Source: Pontiella sulfatireligans (GTDB lineage: Bacteria; Verrucomicrobiota; Kiritimatiellia; Kiritimatiellales; Pontiellaceae). Taken from it: 64,000 nt of DNA. The position numbers and the translations under genes were made by a program. The stretch is from assembly GCF_900890705.1 (NCBI RefSeq), contig NZ_CAAHFH010000001.1, forward strand, positions 1,550,001 through 1,614,000, in the 5' to 3' direction. Position 1 is the stretch's first letter, and each line of letters begins with the position of its first letter. This document shows, one piece after another, positions 1-8,286 of the stretch. The notes under the pieces are model-generated. The model was not told the DNA's origin. It saw only the letters and a list, made by a program, of their open reading frames with translations, and searched no databases.

Positions 1-501
1 CTGCGCCAACGGGCCGATTTCCAATCTCACTTCCGGTCTAAGATATTCGCTCGAAAAACTGGAGGGATACCGGATATTAATCACATCCGGCGCATGCTCC
101 TCGATCGTTGCGACGCAGACTCCGCCCACAAGACGAATCACCTCTGGCAAAAACGTGTGCACAATATATTCACGGCACAGCACCGGAACCAATTTGTTAA
201 ACTCATCCTGCTTCGTTTTGGAACGGTCGGCCATAGGATCCTCTGAAACCACTTCCTCCCAATCTAAAATCAGATCGATATCCTCCGAAAAGCGATCGAT
301 CAGCCCAAATACTTTCGAGAGCGATGTGCCGCCTTTAAACAGGATTTTTGGAGCCAGAAGCTCAGAAGAAAAAAGACGACCCAACACCCAGACCACCCAG
401 AAGTCCTTTTCGATGGCTTCCGCCGAAAGACTCATCCGTTCGGATGCCTGCCTGAAATACAGGGCCTGCTCAGACAGGGGTAGCTTCACAAACCGATTCA
501 T
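1..501 (-). CDS. abiEii: AbiEii/AbiGii-type nucleotidyltransferase toxin, partial at window edge
   Basis: This is the N-terminal 167 residues of an AbiEii-family toxin; the rest lies left of the window. Reading leftward from an ATG at 501, the protein shows KDFWVVWVL, then KGGTSLSKVFG and SEDIDL. That is the G[GS]TSL...D-x-D core of nucleotidyltransferase-fold toxins. In the family the protein is a cytoplasmic bacteriostatic toxin that modifies tRNA or other targets with nucleotides. The start codon overlaps the stop of the upstream antitoxin gene (ATGA, 498-501), so the two are translationally coupled in the order antitoxin then toxin, as usual for AbiE. No defect is visible in the part present. 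The family call is firm; the biochemical target is unknown. Confidence 0.85.
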   Translation of the reverse strand, partial: MNRFVKLPLSEQALYFRQASERMSLSAEAIEKDFWVVWVLGRLFSSELLAPKILFKGGTSLSKVFGLIDRFSEDIDLILDWEEVVSEDPMADRSKTKQDEFNKLVPVLCREYIVHTFLPEVIRLVGGVCVATIEEHAPDVINIRYPSSFSSEYLRPEVRLEIGPLAQ

Positions 502-1124
502 GCGCCACCCGCCTTTCCATTCGCCAGCTTGCGAAAAATTTCCGCAATCCAGCCCGGGGCATAGCAGATATCCTTCATCAGCTGGTCACAGGCCGCCCTA
601 TCCAAACGGCGGTTCAGCTGCGCAATAATTTCGTCATCCACATGCTCTTTCCCGAGATGGCGCAGAGCCTGAATGACCAGCCCGCTGATTCTTCCGGCGG
701 GGGCCATGTTGCGCGGGGTTGTGCGTTTCAAAATGATTTGACGGTTGCCAACCTGAACGATGCGCGATGCTCCATCCGTCAGATAGACCATCCTTGCGGG
801 AACCTGTGTCGACAATCCCAGCAAATTAGCGGCATACGCCCCAGACGGCTGAAGCCGAATCGCCTCCCGTCCCGCCAAAGCCTTTGCAATGGCATCCGCA
901 GAAGGGGCAAGAACCCCAAGTTTGGAATGAGTCTCCGGATAGTCGTAAAGCCCCCGGGCCAACTGCCGGATTTGGCCCGCTTCGCGCAACCGCTGAAGAT
1001 TGGTTGAGACGGTTGAGCGCCCACACATATCCTCGAAATTGGACGGTGTAAAAACCCACCCCCTTCCACGGGACTTTATCCGCGCAAGAATCCTTTTACC
1101 AATCTGTTGGGCCTTTTTACTCAT
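498..1124 (-). CDS. abiEi: AbiEi-type antitoxin / transcriptional regulator (type IV TA)
   Basis: This 208-residue protein has a winged-helix-like N-terminus (residues about 10-65, with RGWVFTPSNF and STVSTNLQRLREAGQI followed by ARGLYDYP). Its C-terminal half resembles the AbiEi antitoxin domain (DUF6088-like). Known AbiEi proteins counteract the AbiEii nucleotidyltransferase without binding it and repress the operon through inverted repeats upstream. Here a strong inverted repeat lies only 12 bp upstream of the start codon (1136-1159), which fits autoregulation. The stop overlaps the toxin start by 4 nt. There is no clear Shine-Dalgarno, so the start is chosen from the match to the family N-terminus. 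Confidence 0.82.
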   Translation of the reverse strand: MSKKAQQIGKRILARIKSRGRGWVFTPSNFEDMCGRSTVSTNLQRLREAGQIRQLARGLYDYPETHSKLGVLAPSADAIAKALAGREAIRLQPSGAYAANLLGLSTQVPARMVYLTDGASRIVQVGNRQIILKRTTPRNMAPAGRISGLVIQALRHLGKEHVDDEIIAQLNRRLDRAACDQLMKDICYAPGWIAEIFRKLANGKAGGA

Positions 1125-1131
1125 ACATATA

Positions 1132-1163
1132 TTGAGACAAATAATGATCTTTATTTGTCACAA
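1132..1163. promoter_or_regulatory. inverted-repeat operator upstream of abiE
   Basis: GACAAATAA (1136-1144) and TTATTTGTC (1151-1159) are perfect reverse complements separated by 6 bp. TTG at 1132-1134 and CAA at 1161-1163 extend the symmetry to 13 bp per arm with one mismatch. The site is immediately upstream of the AbiEi start at 1124. AbiEi antitoxins are known to bind inverted repeats in their own promoters, so this is a likely autorepressor operator. Confidence 0.7.
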
Positions 1164-1224
1164 ACTACACCCTTTTACTGACAAAGCAAGCCCGTTTATT
1201 CTGACGCGGCACCCCTCGTTGCAC

Positions 1225-1455
1225 TAAACGGCATTTCATAGGATCGACCCCTTAATTTCAGATCCCCGAGGAATTCGACGTCCCCGCCGAGGCCTCAGCC
1301 CGTTAAAATGTGTCGCAGGCGTCCCGCCTGCTCCCTGCAATGTTATAATTGTCTTTTTGGAGGGACGACCTCCGTGTCGTCCTAACGGCGGAGAAGCCGT
1401 ACCGGAATATTCCTCCGACTTGACAAAGCCATACTTTTAGCCCATATGAATATGC
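1225..1455. repeat. intergenic palindromic cluster and promoter region upstream of vapBC
   Basis: Three hairpins follow one another: GCAGGCG-TCC-CGCCTGC (1315-1331), GGACGAC-N6-GTCGTCC (1363-1382) and ACGGC-N6-GCCGT (1385-1400). They encode nothing and resemble dispersed intergenic palindromic repeats. A TTGACA box at 1420-1425 followed by an AT-rich stretch around 1443-1450 could be a promoter whose start site would fall close to the vapB ATG at 1456. No other gene is seen here. Confidence 0.5.
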
Positions 1456-1650
1456 ATGAAAACGACATTAAACATTGATGATGACATTCTGGCCGAGGCG
1501 GGGCGTTTAACAGGCATCAAGGAAAAGACGACGTTGGTTCGGCGTGGACTTGAGGCGCTCATCGCTATGGAAAGCAGCCGGAGGCTCGCCAGCCTTGGCG
1601 GAACGGAAAAGGAGCTGAAACCTGTTCCGCGCCGACGGAGCGCCGCCTAA
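1456..1650 (+). CDS. vapB: VapB-type antitoxin
   Basis: This is a 64-residue protein with a ribbon-helix-helix N-terminus (MKTTLNIDDDILAEAGRLTG, residues 1-20) and a short basic C-terminal tail. That is the typical size and order of VapB antitoxins of the DUF2191 group. In this family the N-terminus dimerises and binds the operon promoter, and the C-terminus wraps around the PIN toxin to block its active site. The stop codon overlaps the toxin start (TAATG at 1648-1652). A TTGACA box lies about 30 bp upstream and no Shine-Dalgarno is visible, so the mRNA may be leaderless. Confidence 0.85.
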   Translation: MKTTLNIDDDILAEAGRLTGIKEKTTLVRRGLEALIAMESSRRLASLGGTEKELKPVPRRRSAA

Positions 1651-2009
1651 TGGTGTTGGTCGATACTTCCGTTTGGATCGACCACCTGCGATCCAGCAAC
1701 ACAACACTCACCACATTGCTTAACGACGGTGAAGCAGCGATCCACCCCTTCATCATCGGTGAACTGGCGTGTGGAAACCTTAAAAACCGTAAAGAGATCT
1801 TATCGCTCCTACACGCCTTGCCACATATTGATAAAGCCGATGACGATGAAATCCTGTTTTTCATTGAGAAACATAAACTGATGGGTCTTGGGATCGGCTT
1901 GATCGACATCCACCTGCTGGCATCGTGTAAACTTGGCAATGCACAGCTTTTCACCCGCGACAAACGCCTGCGCCAAGCGGCCGAGCACCTCGAAGTCTCA
2001 ATCTCATAA
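1650..2009 (+). CDS. vapC: VapC-type PIN-domain ribonuclease toxin
   Basis: This is a 119-residue PIN-domain protein. Acidic metal-binding residues are visible in LVDTSVWID (D5), in GELACG (E near residue 43), in GIGLIDIHLLAS (D near 91) and in FTRDKRL (D near 109), the standard PIN quartet. VapC toxins cleave tRNA or rRNA and are neutralised by the partner VapB encoded just upstream with an overlapping start. Length and motifs are complete, so the toxin looks functional. The specific RNA target cannot be told from the sequence. Confidence 0.9.
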   Translation: MVLVDTSVWIDHLRSSNTTLTTLLNDGEAAIHPFIIGELACGNLKNRKEILSLLHALPHIDKADDDEILFFIEKHKLMGLGIGLIDIHLLASCKLGNAQLFTRDKRLRQAAEHLEVSIS

Positions 2010-2074
2010 CAACGATTATCCTGCCTCTTCTTCCTTGAACTGCCCTGCCCCCTGTGTCCTTATGTCCGGCTCTT

Positions 2075-5000
2075 ATGGATCAGTCGGAAACAAAGAAAGT
2101 TCTCAATACGGTGAAACAGTCGCTCGACGGCTTGCTGCTGCGCGACCGCGGGCACCTGAATGCGCTGATGCGGCGGGTGCGCCAGTGCATCCACGATAGC
2201 AAGCCGGCCGACAAGCTGGTGGCCAAACTGCAGGAGGTGCATGTCCAATCCTTGGAACGCGCGCAAAAGCGGGCGGCGGTGCAGCTTAAACTGGACTATC
2301 CTGAAAATCTTCCCATCTCCGGAAAACGCGCGGACATCCAAAAGCTGATCGAAGACCACCAGGTCGTGATTGTCTGCGGGACGACGGGATCGGGCAAGAC
2401 GACCCAGCTTCCGAAGATTGTGCTCGAAGCCGGTGCCGGCAAGACCGGACGCATCGGCGTCACCCAACCGCGCCGTTTGGCGGCAACGGGCATGGCGCGG
2501 CGCGTGGCCGAAGAGATGGACACCAACTACGGCAAAGGCGTCGGCTGCCAAGTGCGCTTCGACGACCAGACCTGCGACGAGACGATCATCAAATTCATGA
2601 CCGACGGCATCCTGCTGGCCGAAACCCAGCGCGACCGCCATCTGCAGCAATACGACTGCATCATTATCGACGAGGCTCACGAGCGCAGCCTCAACATTGA
2701 CTTCCTGCTCGGCTACATTAAAAACCTGCTCAAGGTCCGGCCGGATCTGAAAGTGGTGATCAGCTCGGCCACGCTCGACGCCAAAAGCTTTTCGGCCTTT
2801 TTCAACAACGCGCCGGTCATCGAAGTGGAAGGCCGCACCTATCCGGTAGAAGACTTTTTCCTCCCGCCGGGCAAGGACGAGGAGCTTTCGAACCATATTC
2901 TGCGCGCCATGCGTTGGATCTCGGATGTGGACGACGAAGGCGACGTGCTGATCTTCCTGCCGGGCGAGCGCGAAATCAAAGACGCCACCAAAAAGCTCGA
3001 CGGCCAGCATTTTAAAAACACGGAAGTGCTCCCCCTTTTCGGACGGCTGAGCATGGGCGAACAGCAGCGCGTTTTTAAGACCGGCGGACGGCGGCGCATT
3101 ATTCTGGCGACCAACGTGGCCGAAACCTCCATCACCATTCCGGGCATCCATTATGTGATCGATTCCGGGCAGGTGCGGCTGAGCCGCTACAATCCGCGCA
3201 CGCAGGTGCAGGGCCTGCAGGTCGAACAGGTGTCGCAGGCCAGCGCCCGCCAGCGGCGCGGCCGGTGCGGCCGCGTGACCGACGGCATCTGCATTTATCT
3301 CTACGACAAGGACACGCTCGAAGACTGCGCACAATACACCGACCCCGAAATCCGGCGCACGTCGCTCGCGGGCGTGATCCTGCAAATGAACCTGCTCGCC
3401 CTGCCCCCCATCGAACAGTTTCCGCTGATCGATCCACCCTCGCCTGCGCTGGTGCGAGAGGGCTACAAGGCGTTGCAGGACATCGGCGCAATCGACGAGG
3501 ACCGCAAGCTCACCAAGCTCGGGCGCGACATCTCGGCCTTCCCGACCGACCCGCATCTGGCCCGCATGATTGTGCAGGCGCACAACGAAGGCGCACTGCC
3601 GGAAACCCTCGTGCTCGTCGCGTTCCTCTCCATTCAGGATGTGCGCGAGCGCCCGACGGAAAAGGCCGATGCCGCCGACTTGGCGCACAAGCAGTGGGTT
3701 GAGCCGAAATCCGACTTCATTACGATCCTCAACCTCTGGAACGCCATCGAGGACGAGCGGGGCGCAGGCGGCTCGCACGGCAAGCTGCGCAAATACTGCA
3801 AGAAGAACTTCATCAACTATCGCCGCATCATGGAGTGGACCAACCTCTGGCGCGACTTGAAACAGACCGTGCGGGACCTAGGCTGGAAATGTGGGGAAGG
3901 CATCTCTGCCTGCCCTGAGCAGGCTGGGAAGCCTGCTCCACAAACTTACGACCTCGTCCACCGCAGCCTGCTGGCAGGCTTGCCGGCCAATATTGGATTG
4001 AAGGGCGAAGGCAGCGAGTTTACCGCCGCGCGCAACCGCAAGTTTTTTATCTTTCCCGGCTCCGGCCTGTTTAAAAAACCGCCTGAATGGGTGATGACCT
4101 TTGCGCTGGTGGAAACCACTCGGCTCTATGCGCGCGTCGTGGCGGAAGTCCAACCGGAATGGCTGGAGTCCGTTGCGCCGCACCTCTGCAAAGCGGTCTA
4201 CAAAAATCCTGCATGGGATGCAGACAAGGGCTTTGTCTATGCGAAAGAATCCATTGTTTCGGGCGGCCTCACCCTGCTATCCGGACGCAACGTACACTTT
4301 GGCCCGATCAACCCCGAAGAAGCGCGGAAGATGTTCATCCGCGAAGGCATGGTTCCCGGCAACCTGAGCACGCACGGCGGATGGCTTAAGCTGCACCAAC
4401 GCATGCTCGACGACATCCACGGGCTGGAGGAAAAGATTCGCCGCCCCGGCGCCCTGCTTGACTTCGACGCAATCTCCGAGCATTTCGACGCCTTGCTTCC
4501 GCCGGACGTCTATTCCGTTCAAACCCTGGAACAGTGGATTCGCAAATCAAAGGCCCGGATTGCGATGCGCCTACAGGATGCGATGTATCCGCAAGCCACA
4601 CCGATCACGCTGGAAAACTTTCCCGACAAGCTGACGTTCCATCACGAGGAATTCCACCTCATCTACACCTTCGATCCCGGCACAGAGCTCGACGGCATGG
4701 CGATCGTCTGCCCGACGGACAAGCTGGCCTTCCTGCCCGACTGGGCGCCCGACTGGCTCGTTCCGGGCTGGCTGGAGGAAAAGGTCAACCGCCTGCTGCG
4801 CACCCTGCCGAGAAACCTGCGGACCACCATTGCCCCGATCGACCAGACGGCACGCGCTTTTTGTCACACCTGCGCAGGTGTGACAGACCGCCCGCTGCTC
4901 ACCGCGCTTTCGAATTTCCTTCAGAGCGAATTCAAGCTGCCGGTCGATGCATCCGACTTTGATGAATCGGGTTTCCCTGAATTCCTGCGCATGAAGGTGA

Positions 5001-5950
5001 TTGAAACGCAGAACGACGAGATTGTCCGGGTGCATACCTCCATCTCCGCCGACCACCGCCTGAATGCGTACCGCAGCAGCACCGAGCTGACGTTCGCCAA
5101 GTGGACGCTCCCCCCGCAAAAATCATGGCCGGGCGATGCGCTGCCGGAATTCATTACCAGCGACGACAGCAAAAAAACACGCGGCTATCCGGCTCTGACT
5201 GCCGAAGCCGCCGGTGTTGGGCGCTGCGTTTTCTTGAGCCCGATCGATGCGGACCATTCGCACCGGGCCGGACTGGCCCAGCTGTTCCGCATCCAGCAGG
5301 CCGACCAAGTGAAGTATGTGGAAAAGCGTCCCCCGCTCACCCCGATGATGCAGCTGACCCTGTCGTCCATCGACAGCGATTTCCTGACCGATCTTTTTGA
5401 TGTCGCGATTGTCGATGCGCTAACAAAGGATGGGCGAATTGAAATACGGGATGCAACCCTCTTCAAAGAACGGTCGCTGGCTGCCCGCTCTACACTCTAC
5501 GAAACCGCGGCAGAGGCGGCGGCAATTCTCGAAAACATGCTCGAACAACGAGAAACAATTGTGGTGGCGATCGGAAGCCTCAGCGCCGAATTTGACACGA
5601 TGCATGATCTGAAAATGCAGCTGGAGTTTTTATTCCGCCCCGGCTTCCTGAAGACCCTCGATGTATTCAGTCGCTACCCGCGCTATCTGAAAGCCATGCA
5701 GATCCGCATCCAGCGCATCCGCAACAACGCCCAGACCGACACCCGCAAACTGGCTGAAGTGGAGCCGTTCCAGAACCGACTCAACGAAACGCTGCTCAAA
5801 AACGACAACATTGCCGAGGCGCACGGTCTGATCGAATTTGCAATGATGCTCGAAGAGTTCCGCGTCAACCGCTTCGCTCCGGAAATCAAGACCCCTCAGA
5901 AAGTTTCCGCCCAGAGGCTGGAAGAAGCTTGGTCAAACCTGGTTCAATAG
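2075..5950 (+). CDS. hrpA: ATP-dependent RNA helicase HrpA
   Basis: This DEAH-box helicase is about 1291 residues, close to the 1300 of E. coli HrpA. It has Walker A GTTGSGKT (about residues 102-109), DEAH (about 199-202), the SAT motif, the RQRRGRCGR motif VI, an OB-fold region (FIFPGSGLFKKPPEWV) and the long HrpA-specific C-terminal domain (DUF3418-like). HrpA is linked to resolution of stalled ribosomes. ATG 2075 is preferred because MDQSETKK matches the family N-terminus; an in-frame GTG at 2054 is the alternative, and neither has a clear ribosome binding site. Two palindromic segments sit inside the frame: a 9-bp stem at 3917-3938 encoding PEQAGKPA, and a perfect 24-bp palindrome at 4862-4885 encoding CHTCAGVT. 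By comparison with E. coli HrpA both fall in variable loops. Confidence 0.93.
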   Translation: MDQSETKKVLNTVKQSLDGLLLRDRGHLNALMRRVRQCIHDSKPADKLVAKLQEVHVQSLERAQKRAAVQLKLDYPENLPISGKRADIQKLIEDHQVVIVCGTTGSGKTTQLPKIVLEAGAGKTGRIGVTQPRRLAATGMARRVAEEMDTNYGKGVGCQVRFDDQTCDETIIKFMTDGILLAETQRDRHLQQYDCIIIDEAHERSLNIDFLLGYIKNLLKVRPDLKVVISSATLDAKSFSAFFNNAPVIEVEGRTYPVEDFFLPPGKDEELSNHILRAMRWISDVDDEGDVLIFLPGEREIKDATKKLDGQHFKNTEVLPLFGRLSMGEQQRVFKTGGRRRIILATNVAETSITIPGIHYVIDSGQVRLSRYNPRTQVQGLQVEQVSQASARQRRGRCGRVTDGICIYLYDKDTLEDCAQYTDPEIRRTSLAGVILQMNLLALPPIEQFPLIDPPSPALVREGYKALQDIGAIDEDRKLTKLGRDISAFPTDPHLARMIVQAHNEGALPETLVLVAFLSIQDVRERPTEKADAADLAHKQWVEPKSDFITILNLWNAIEDERGAGGSHGKLRKYCKKNFINYRRIMEWTNLWRDLKQTVRDLGWKCGEGISACPEQAGKPAPQTYDLVHRSLLAGLPANIGLKGEGSEFTAARNRKFFIFPGSGLFKKPPEWVMTFALVETTRLYARVVAEVQPEWLESVAPHLCKAVYKNPAWDADKGFVYAKESIVSGGLTLLSGRNVHFGPINPEEARKMFIREGMVPGNLSTHGGWLKLHQRMLDDIHGLEEKIRRPGALLDFDAISEHFDALLPPDVYSVQTLEQWIRKSKARIAMRLQDAMYPQATPITLENFPDKLTFHHEEFHLIYTFDPGTELDGMAIVCPTDKLAFLPDWAPDWLVPGWLEEKVNRLLRTLPRNLRTTIAPIDQTARAFCHTCAGVTDRPLLTALSNFLQSEFKLPVDASDFDESGFPEFLRMKVIETQNDEIVRVHTSISADHRLNAYRSSTELTFAKWTLPPQKSWPGDALPEFITSDDSKKTRGYPALTAEAAGVGRCVFLSPIDADHSHRAGLAQLFRIQQADQVKYVEKRPPLTPMMQLTLSSIDSDFLTDLFDVAIVDALTKDGRIEIRDATLFKERSLAARSTLYETAAEAAAILENMLEQRETIVVAIGSLSAEFDTMHDLKMQLEFLFRPGFLKTLDVFSRYPRYLKAMQIRIQRIRNNAQTDTRKLAEVEPFQNRLNETLLKNDNIAEAHGLIEFAMMLEEFRVNRFAPEIKTPQKVSAQRLEEAWSNLVQ
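3917..3938. repeat. palindromic insertion within hrpA (stem-loop 1)
   Basis: GAGCAGGCT and AGCCTGCTC form a 9-bp stem with a GGGA loop inside the hrpA reading frame. The surrounding peptide (about CPEQAGKPAPQT) falls where E. coli HrpA has a shorter linker before its YREIHIALLTGL segment. The CAGGC/GCCTG stem resembles the intergenic hairpin at 1315-1331. Confidence 0.55.
4862..4885. repeat. perfect 24-bp palindrome within hrpA
   Basis: TGTCACACCTGC is followed directly by its reverse complement GCAGGTGTGACA, with no spacer, inside the coding frame. It encodes a CHTCAGVT segment at a variable loop between the conserved ARAF and PLL positions of HrpA. Such symmetry is not expected from codon constraints and suggests insertion of a palindromic element. 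Confidence 0.6.
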
Positions 5951-5974
5951 CCTCGACTTGCTAGCACGTTAATG

Positions 5975-6038
5975 GTGGGGCCGGATTCCGATCCGGCGTC
6001 TCCCGAACGACGGGCGCCGGATCGGAATCCGGCCCCAC
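5975..6038. terminator. long inverted repeat between convergent genes
   Basis: Two perfect 24-bp arms (5975-5998 and 6015-6038) flank a 16-bp loop, with GTGGGGCCGGATTCCG at the left end. It lies 24 bp after the hrpA stop and 31 bp before the end of the convergent lipoprotein gene, so it could stop transcription from both sides. It lacks a T-run and may equally be a dispersed palindromic repeat. Confidence 0.6.
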
Positions 6039-6069
6039 ATCGGAACAGCCGAGATCGAGTGAAGCTTCC

Positions 6070-6435
6070 CTAGCGCGGCACGAAATACAGCTTGAACTGC
6101 GCCTTTTGGGGATCAATGCCTATCGCATCCAGATTTGCCGACAGCTTTTCGTCTTGGATATCAAACTCCATTTCATGCTCTTCACCTGCTTGAAGGGAAA
6201 CAGTCGCTAAAAGCCGTTCGCTGCTCTCATCGGCAAGGTACAGGTCGCCTTCAACCGGAGCTCTGTAGATAATCGTATATCCACCGCCTACCAGATATTC
6301 GCGTCCGGGGATGCCGTCAAAATCAAAGTTGTTTTTCCGAACTTCAACCTCATCCGTTCTCCATGATTGACAACCGGATCCCGCTAGGAACAAGCCGCCG
6401 AGCAGGATTGCAAGCACATGCCTGTTAGCCCTCAT
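6070..6435 (-). CDS. small lipoprotein of unknown function
   Basis: This is a 121-residue protein with a lipoprotein signal: a basic N-terminus (MRANRH), a hydrophobic stretch, and the lipobox LAGSGC with the lipidated Cys at about residue 22. The mature part is about 100 residues, with FDFDGIPGREYLVGGGYTIIY and no recognised domain. ATG 6435 is chosen over an upstream GTG (6444) because AAGGAG lies 8 nt in front of it. It should be anchored to the inner or outer membrane facing the periplasm. It is monocistronic, converging with hrpA across a strong inverted repeat. No function can be assigned. Confidence 0.7.
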   Translation of the reverse strand: MRANRHVLAILLGGLFLAGSGCQSWRTDEVEVRKNNFDFDGIPGREYLVGGGYTIIYRAPVEGDLYLADESSERLLATVSLQAGEEHEMEFDIQDEKLSANLDAIGIDPQKAQFKLYFVPR

Positions 6436-6551
6436 CTTGAACACTCCTTTCCACTATTAACCGCATTCCGGTCGGGAACGTTTCCCTCCCATGCAATGCG
6501 TTCAGTTAGACAGTGAAACCGGCGTTCCGCTCAATTTTATAAGGAACTGAA

Positions 6552-7358
6552 CTACAGTTTTTCGCCGCAGCTTTTGCAGAACTTTGCATCGATGTCGTGC
6601 TCGGCGTGGCCGCATGCTCCGCATTTCCGGCCGTTTTTATGCTGTGCGGCGGAAAGCCCGAGTTCGGCGGTGATGATGCCCGACGGGACGGCGATAATAC
6701 TGTAGCCGATGATCATGATGCACGCCGCCAAGGTCTGCCCCAGCGGGGTGTGCGGCGAGACGTCGCCATACCCCACCGTGGTGAGCGTAACAATGGCCCA
6801 ATAGACCGATTGCGGAATGCTGGAGAAGCCGTTGGCTTCGCCCTCAATAACATACATCAAGGAGCCGATGATCACAACGATGGTCATTACAACCACCAAA
6901 AAGATGCCGATTTTGCGACGGCTCGACACCAGTGCATTTTTAAGCAGATCCGCCTCGCCCACATACTGCGCCATCTTAAGCACCCGGAAAATGCGCAGCA
7001 TCCGCAGCACCTTGACGACATCGAGAAAACGCGTCCCCGGGATAAAAATGCCGATGTAGAACGGAAGAATCGCCAAGAGGTCGACCACGCCGAAAAAACT
7101 GCGGGCATAGCGCAACGGCTTGCGGGTGCAATACAGGCGCAGGGCATACTCAACCGTGAACAATCCTGTAAACAGTGCATTCAGCGGAAACAGCCAAACC
7201 CCGTGCGCGGCGCGGATCTCCGAAACGCTGCTCAGCATGGTGAGGACAACGCTGGCCATGATGGCAACAAACAGCAGTACGTCGAACAGCTTGCCGGCCG
7301 GTGTGTCGGCCTCGAAAATAATGGTGTAGAGCCGCTCTTTAAGGGATTGGTCACTCAT
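6552..7358 (-). CDS. voltage-gated-type potassium channel with C-terminal zinc ribbon
   Basis: This 268-residue protein has six predicted membrane segments. S4 carries regularly spaced arginines (R110 onward, VLRMLRIFRVLK), a pore loop holds the K+ filter TTVGYGD (193-199), and S6 follows (about 207-232). The soluble tail ends in a zinc ribbon with Cys at 246, 249, 261 and 264. It is an ion-transport-family K+ channel of the inner membrane. Its start overlaps the end of the upstream GHMP kinase gene by 8 bp, so it is probably the last gene of the mevalonate operon. That pairing has no obvious metabolic logic. The role of the zinc ribbon is unknown. Confidence 0.88.
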   Translation of the reverse strand: MSDQSLKERLYTIIFEADTPAGKLFDVLLFVAIMASVVLTMLSSVSEIRAAHGVWLFPLNALFTGLFTVEYALRLYCTRKPLRYARSFFGVVDLLAILPFYIGIFIPGTRFLDVVKVLRMLRIFRVLKMAQYVGEADLLKNALVSSRRKIGIFLVVVMTIVVIIGSLMYVIEGEANGFSSIPQSVYWAIVTLTTVGYGDVSPHTPLGQTLAACIMIIGYSIIAVPSGIITAELGLSAAQHKNGRKCGACGHAEHDIDAKFCKSCGEKL

Positions 7359-8283
7359 GGCATTCGCATCCGACAGGGGTGATTTCCAAATGGTGGACGG
7401 GATAGTTTAAGCCCGGCAGCTCCGCATTGCCGATTCCGATGGCACAGTCGCCCAGACCCGAGCCCGAAATCTTGGCGCCAAACACTTCGGGATCGCTTTG
7501 CAGTGTCCAGACAATCTCCTGCAGCTCCGGCGTGTTGACGCCCATCTCGGCCATCAGCTGCTGGTTGCGGTTGAGGATTTTTCCGAAGGCGGCGAGGTCG
7601 CGGCGCTGAAGGCAGGCCACCGCCTCTTGCACGCCGGCGTCGATCTCGGAATAGATGCGCTCATATTTTATGAGGTTCACGGCGCGCAGCTGTTCGACCT
7701 TCAGAATCACTTCCGGCGTCGGGGTCTTGTAGCCGCAATAGACCGCCGTCAGCGGCACCGAAACCGCCACGGGCAGGAACTCCGGTGCGGTGGTATAGCC
7801 GACCATGCCGCCATACACGCTCGCCGCTACATCAGCACCGGATCCCCGCCCCTGAACGGCATGAACCGTCTTCAACGATTCGGAAAACAACAACTCCTTT
7901 TCCGGTGGCTCGCCGAGGAGCCAATTCAGTATGGCGACGTGCGTTGCAACCGTTACCGCGGCCGACGAACCGAAGCCAATGTCGGCGGAGAATTCGGAGT
8001 CGATACGCAACTCAAAACCGGATGGGAATTGCCCGAAGTGCTGCCGGATCGCCTGCAGCACAAAGCGGAACGAGGGGTGGTCGGCAAGGTCCTCGAGCGG
8101 GCTTTCATACTCCCCTAGGCTGGACATAATGCGGAAGGAATCGTCCTTGCTCGGAAGCAACCGAACGGTGATACGCCGATTGATGGCGCCAACCAAAGCA
8201 TGGCGCCCGTGAAGCACGGCATGTTCGCCCAGCAGCATCAGGCTGCCGGGCGCTGAAGTTGTAATGGTGGGCGCATCGGCCAT
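7351..8283 (-). CDS. GHMP kinase, mevalonate or phosphomevalonate kinase-like
   Basis: This 310-residue GHMP-superfamily kinase has motif 1 APGSLMLLGEHAVLHG (residues about 11-26), the ATP-binding loop DIGFGSSAAVT (about 100-110) and the C-terminal glycine-rich motif AKISGSGLGDCA (about 275-286). The N-terminal motif resembles the mevalonate-kinase-like proteins of Coxiella-type mevalonate clusters. It sits 3 bp downstream of a second GHMP kinase and after HMG-CoA synthase, so a role in phosphorylating mevalonate or mevalonate 5-phosphate is likely. Which step it catalyses cannot be decided from motifs alone. The gene's end overlaps the K+ channel start by 8 bp. Confidence 0.82.
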   Translation of the reverse strand: MADAPTITTSAPGSLMLLGEHAVLHGRHALVGAINRRITVRLLPSKDDSFRIMSSLGEYESPLEDLADHPSFRFVLQAIRQHFGQFPSGFELRIDSEFSADIGFGSSAAVTVATHVAILNWLLGEPPEKELLFSESLKTVHAVQGRGSGADVAASVYGGMVGYTTAPEFLPVAVSVPLTAVYCGYKTPTPEVILKVEQLRAVNLIKYERIYSEIDAGVQEAVACLQRRDLAAFGKILNRNQQLMAEMGVNTPELQEIVWTLQSDPEVFGAKISGSGLGDCAIGIGNAELPGLNYPVHHLEITPVGCECHE

Positions 8284-8286
8284 CGG

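Noticed and set aside
2060-3778. A 572-codon open frame on the minus strand
   Set aside because: It is the antisense of hrpA, arises from the GC-rich codon usage of that gene and encodes nothing recognisable.
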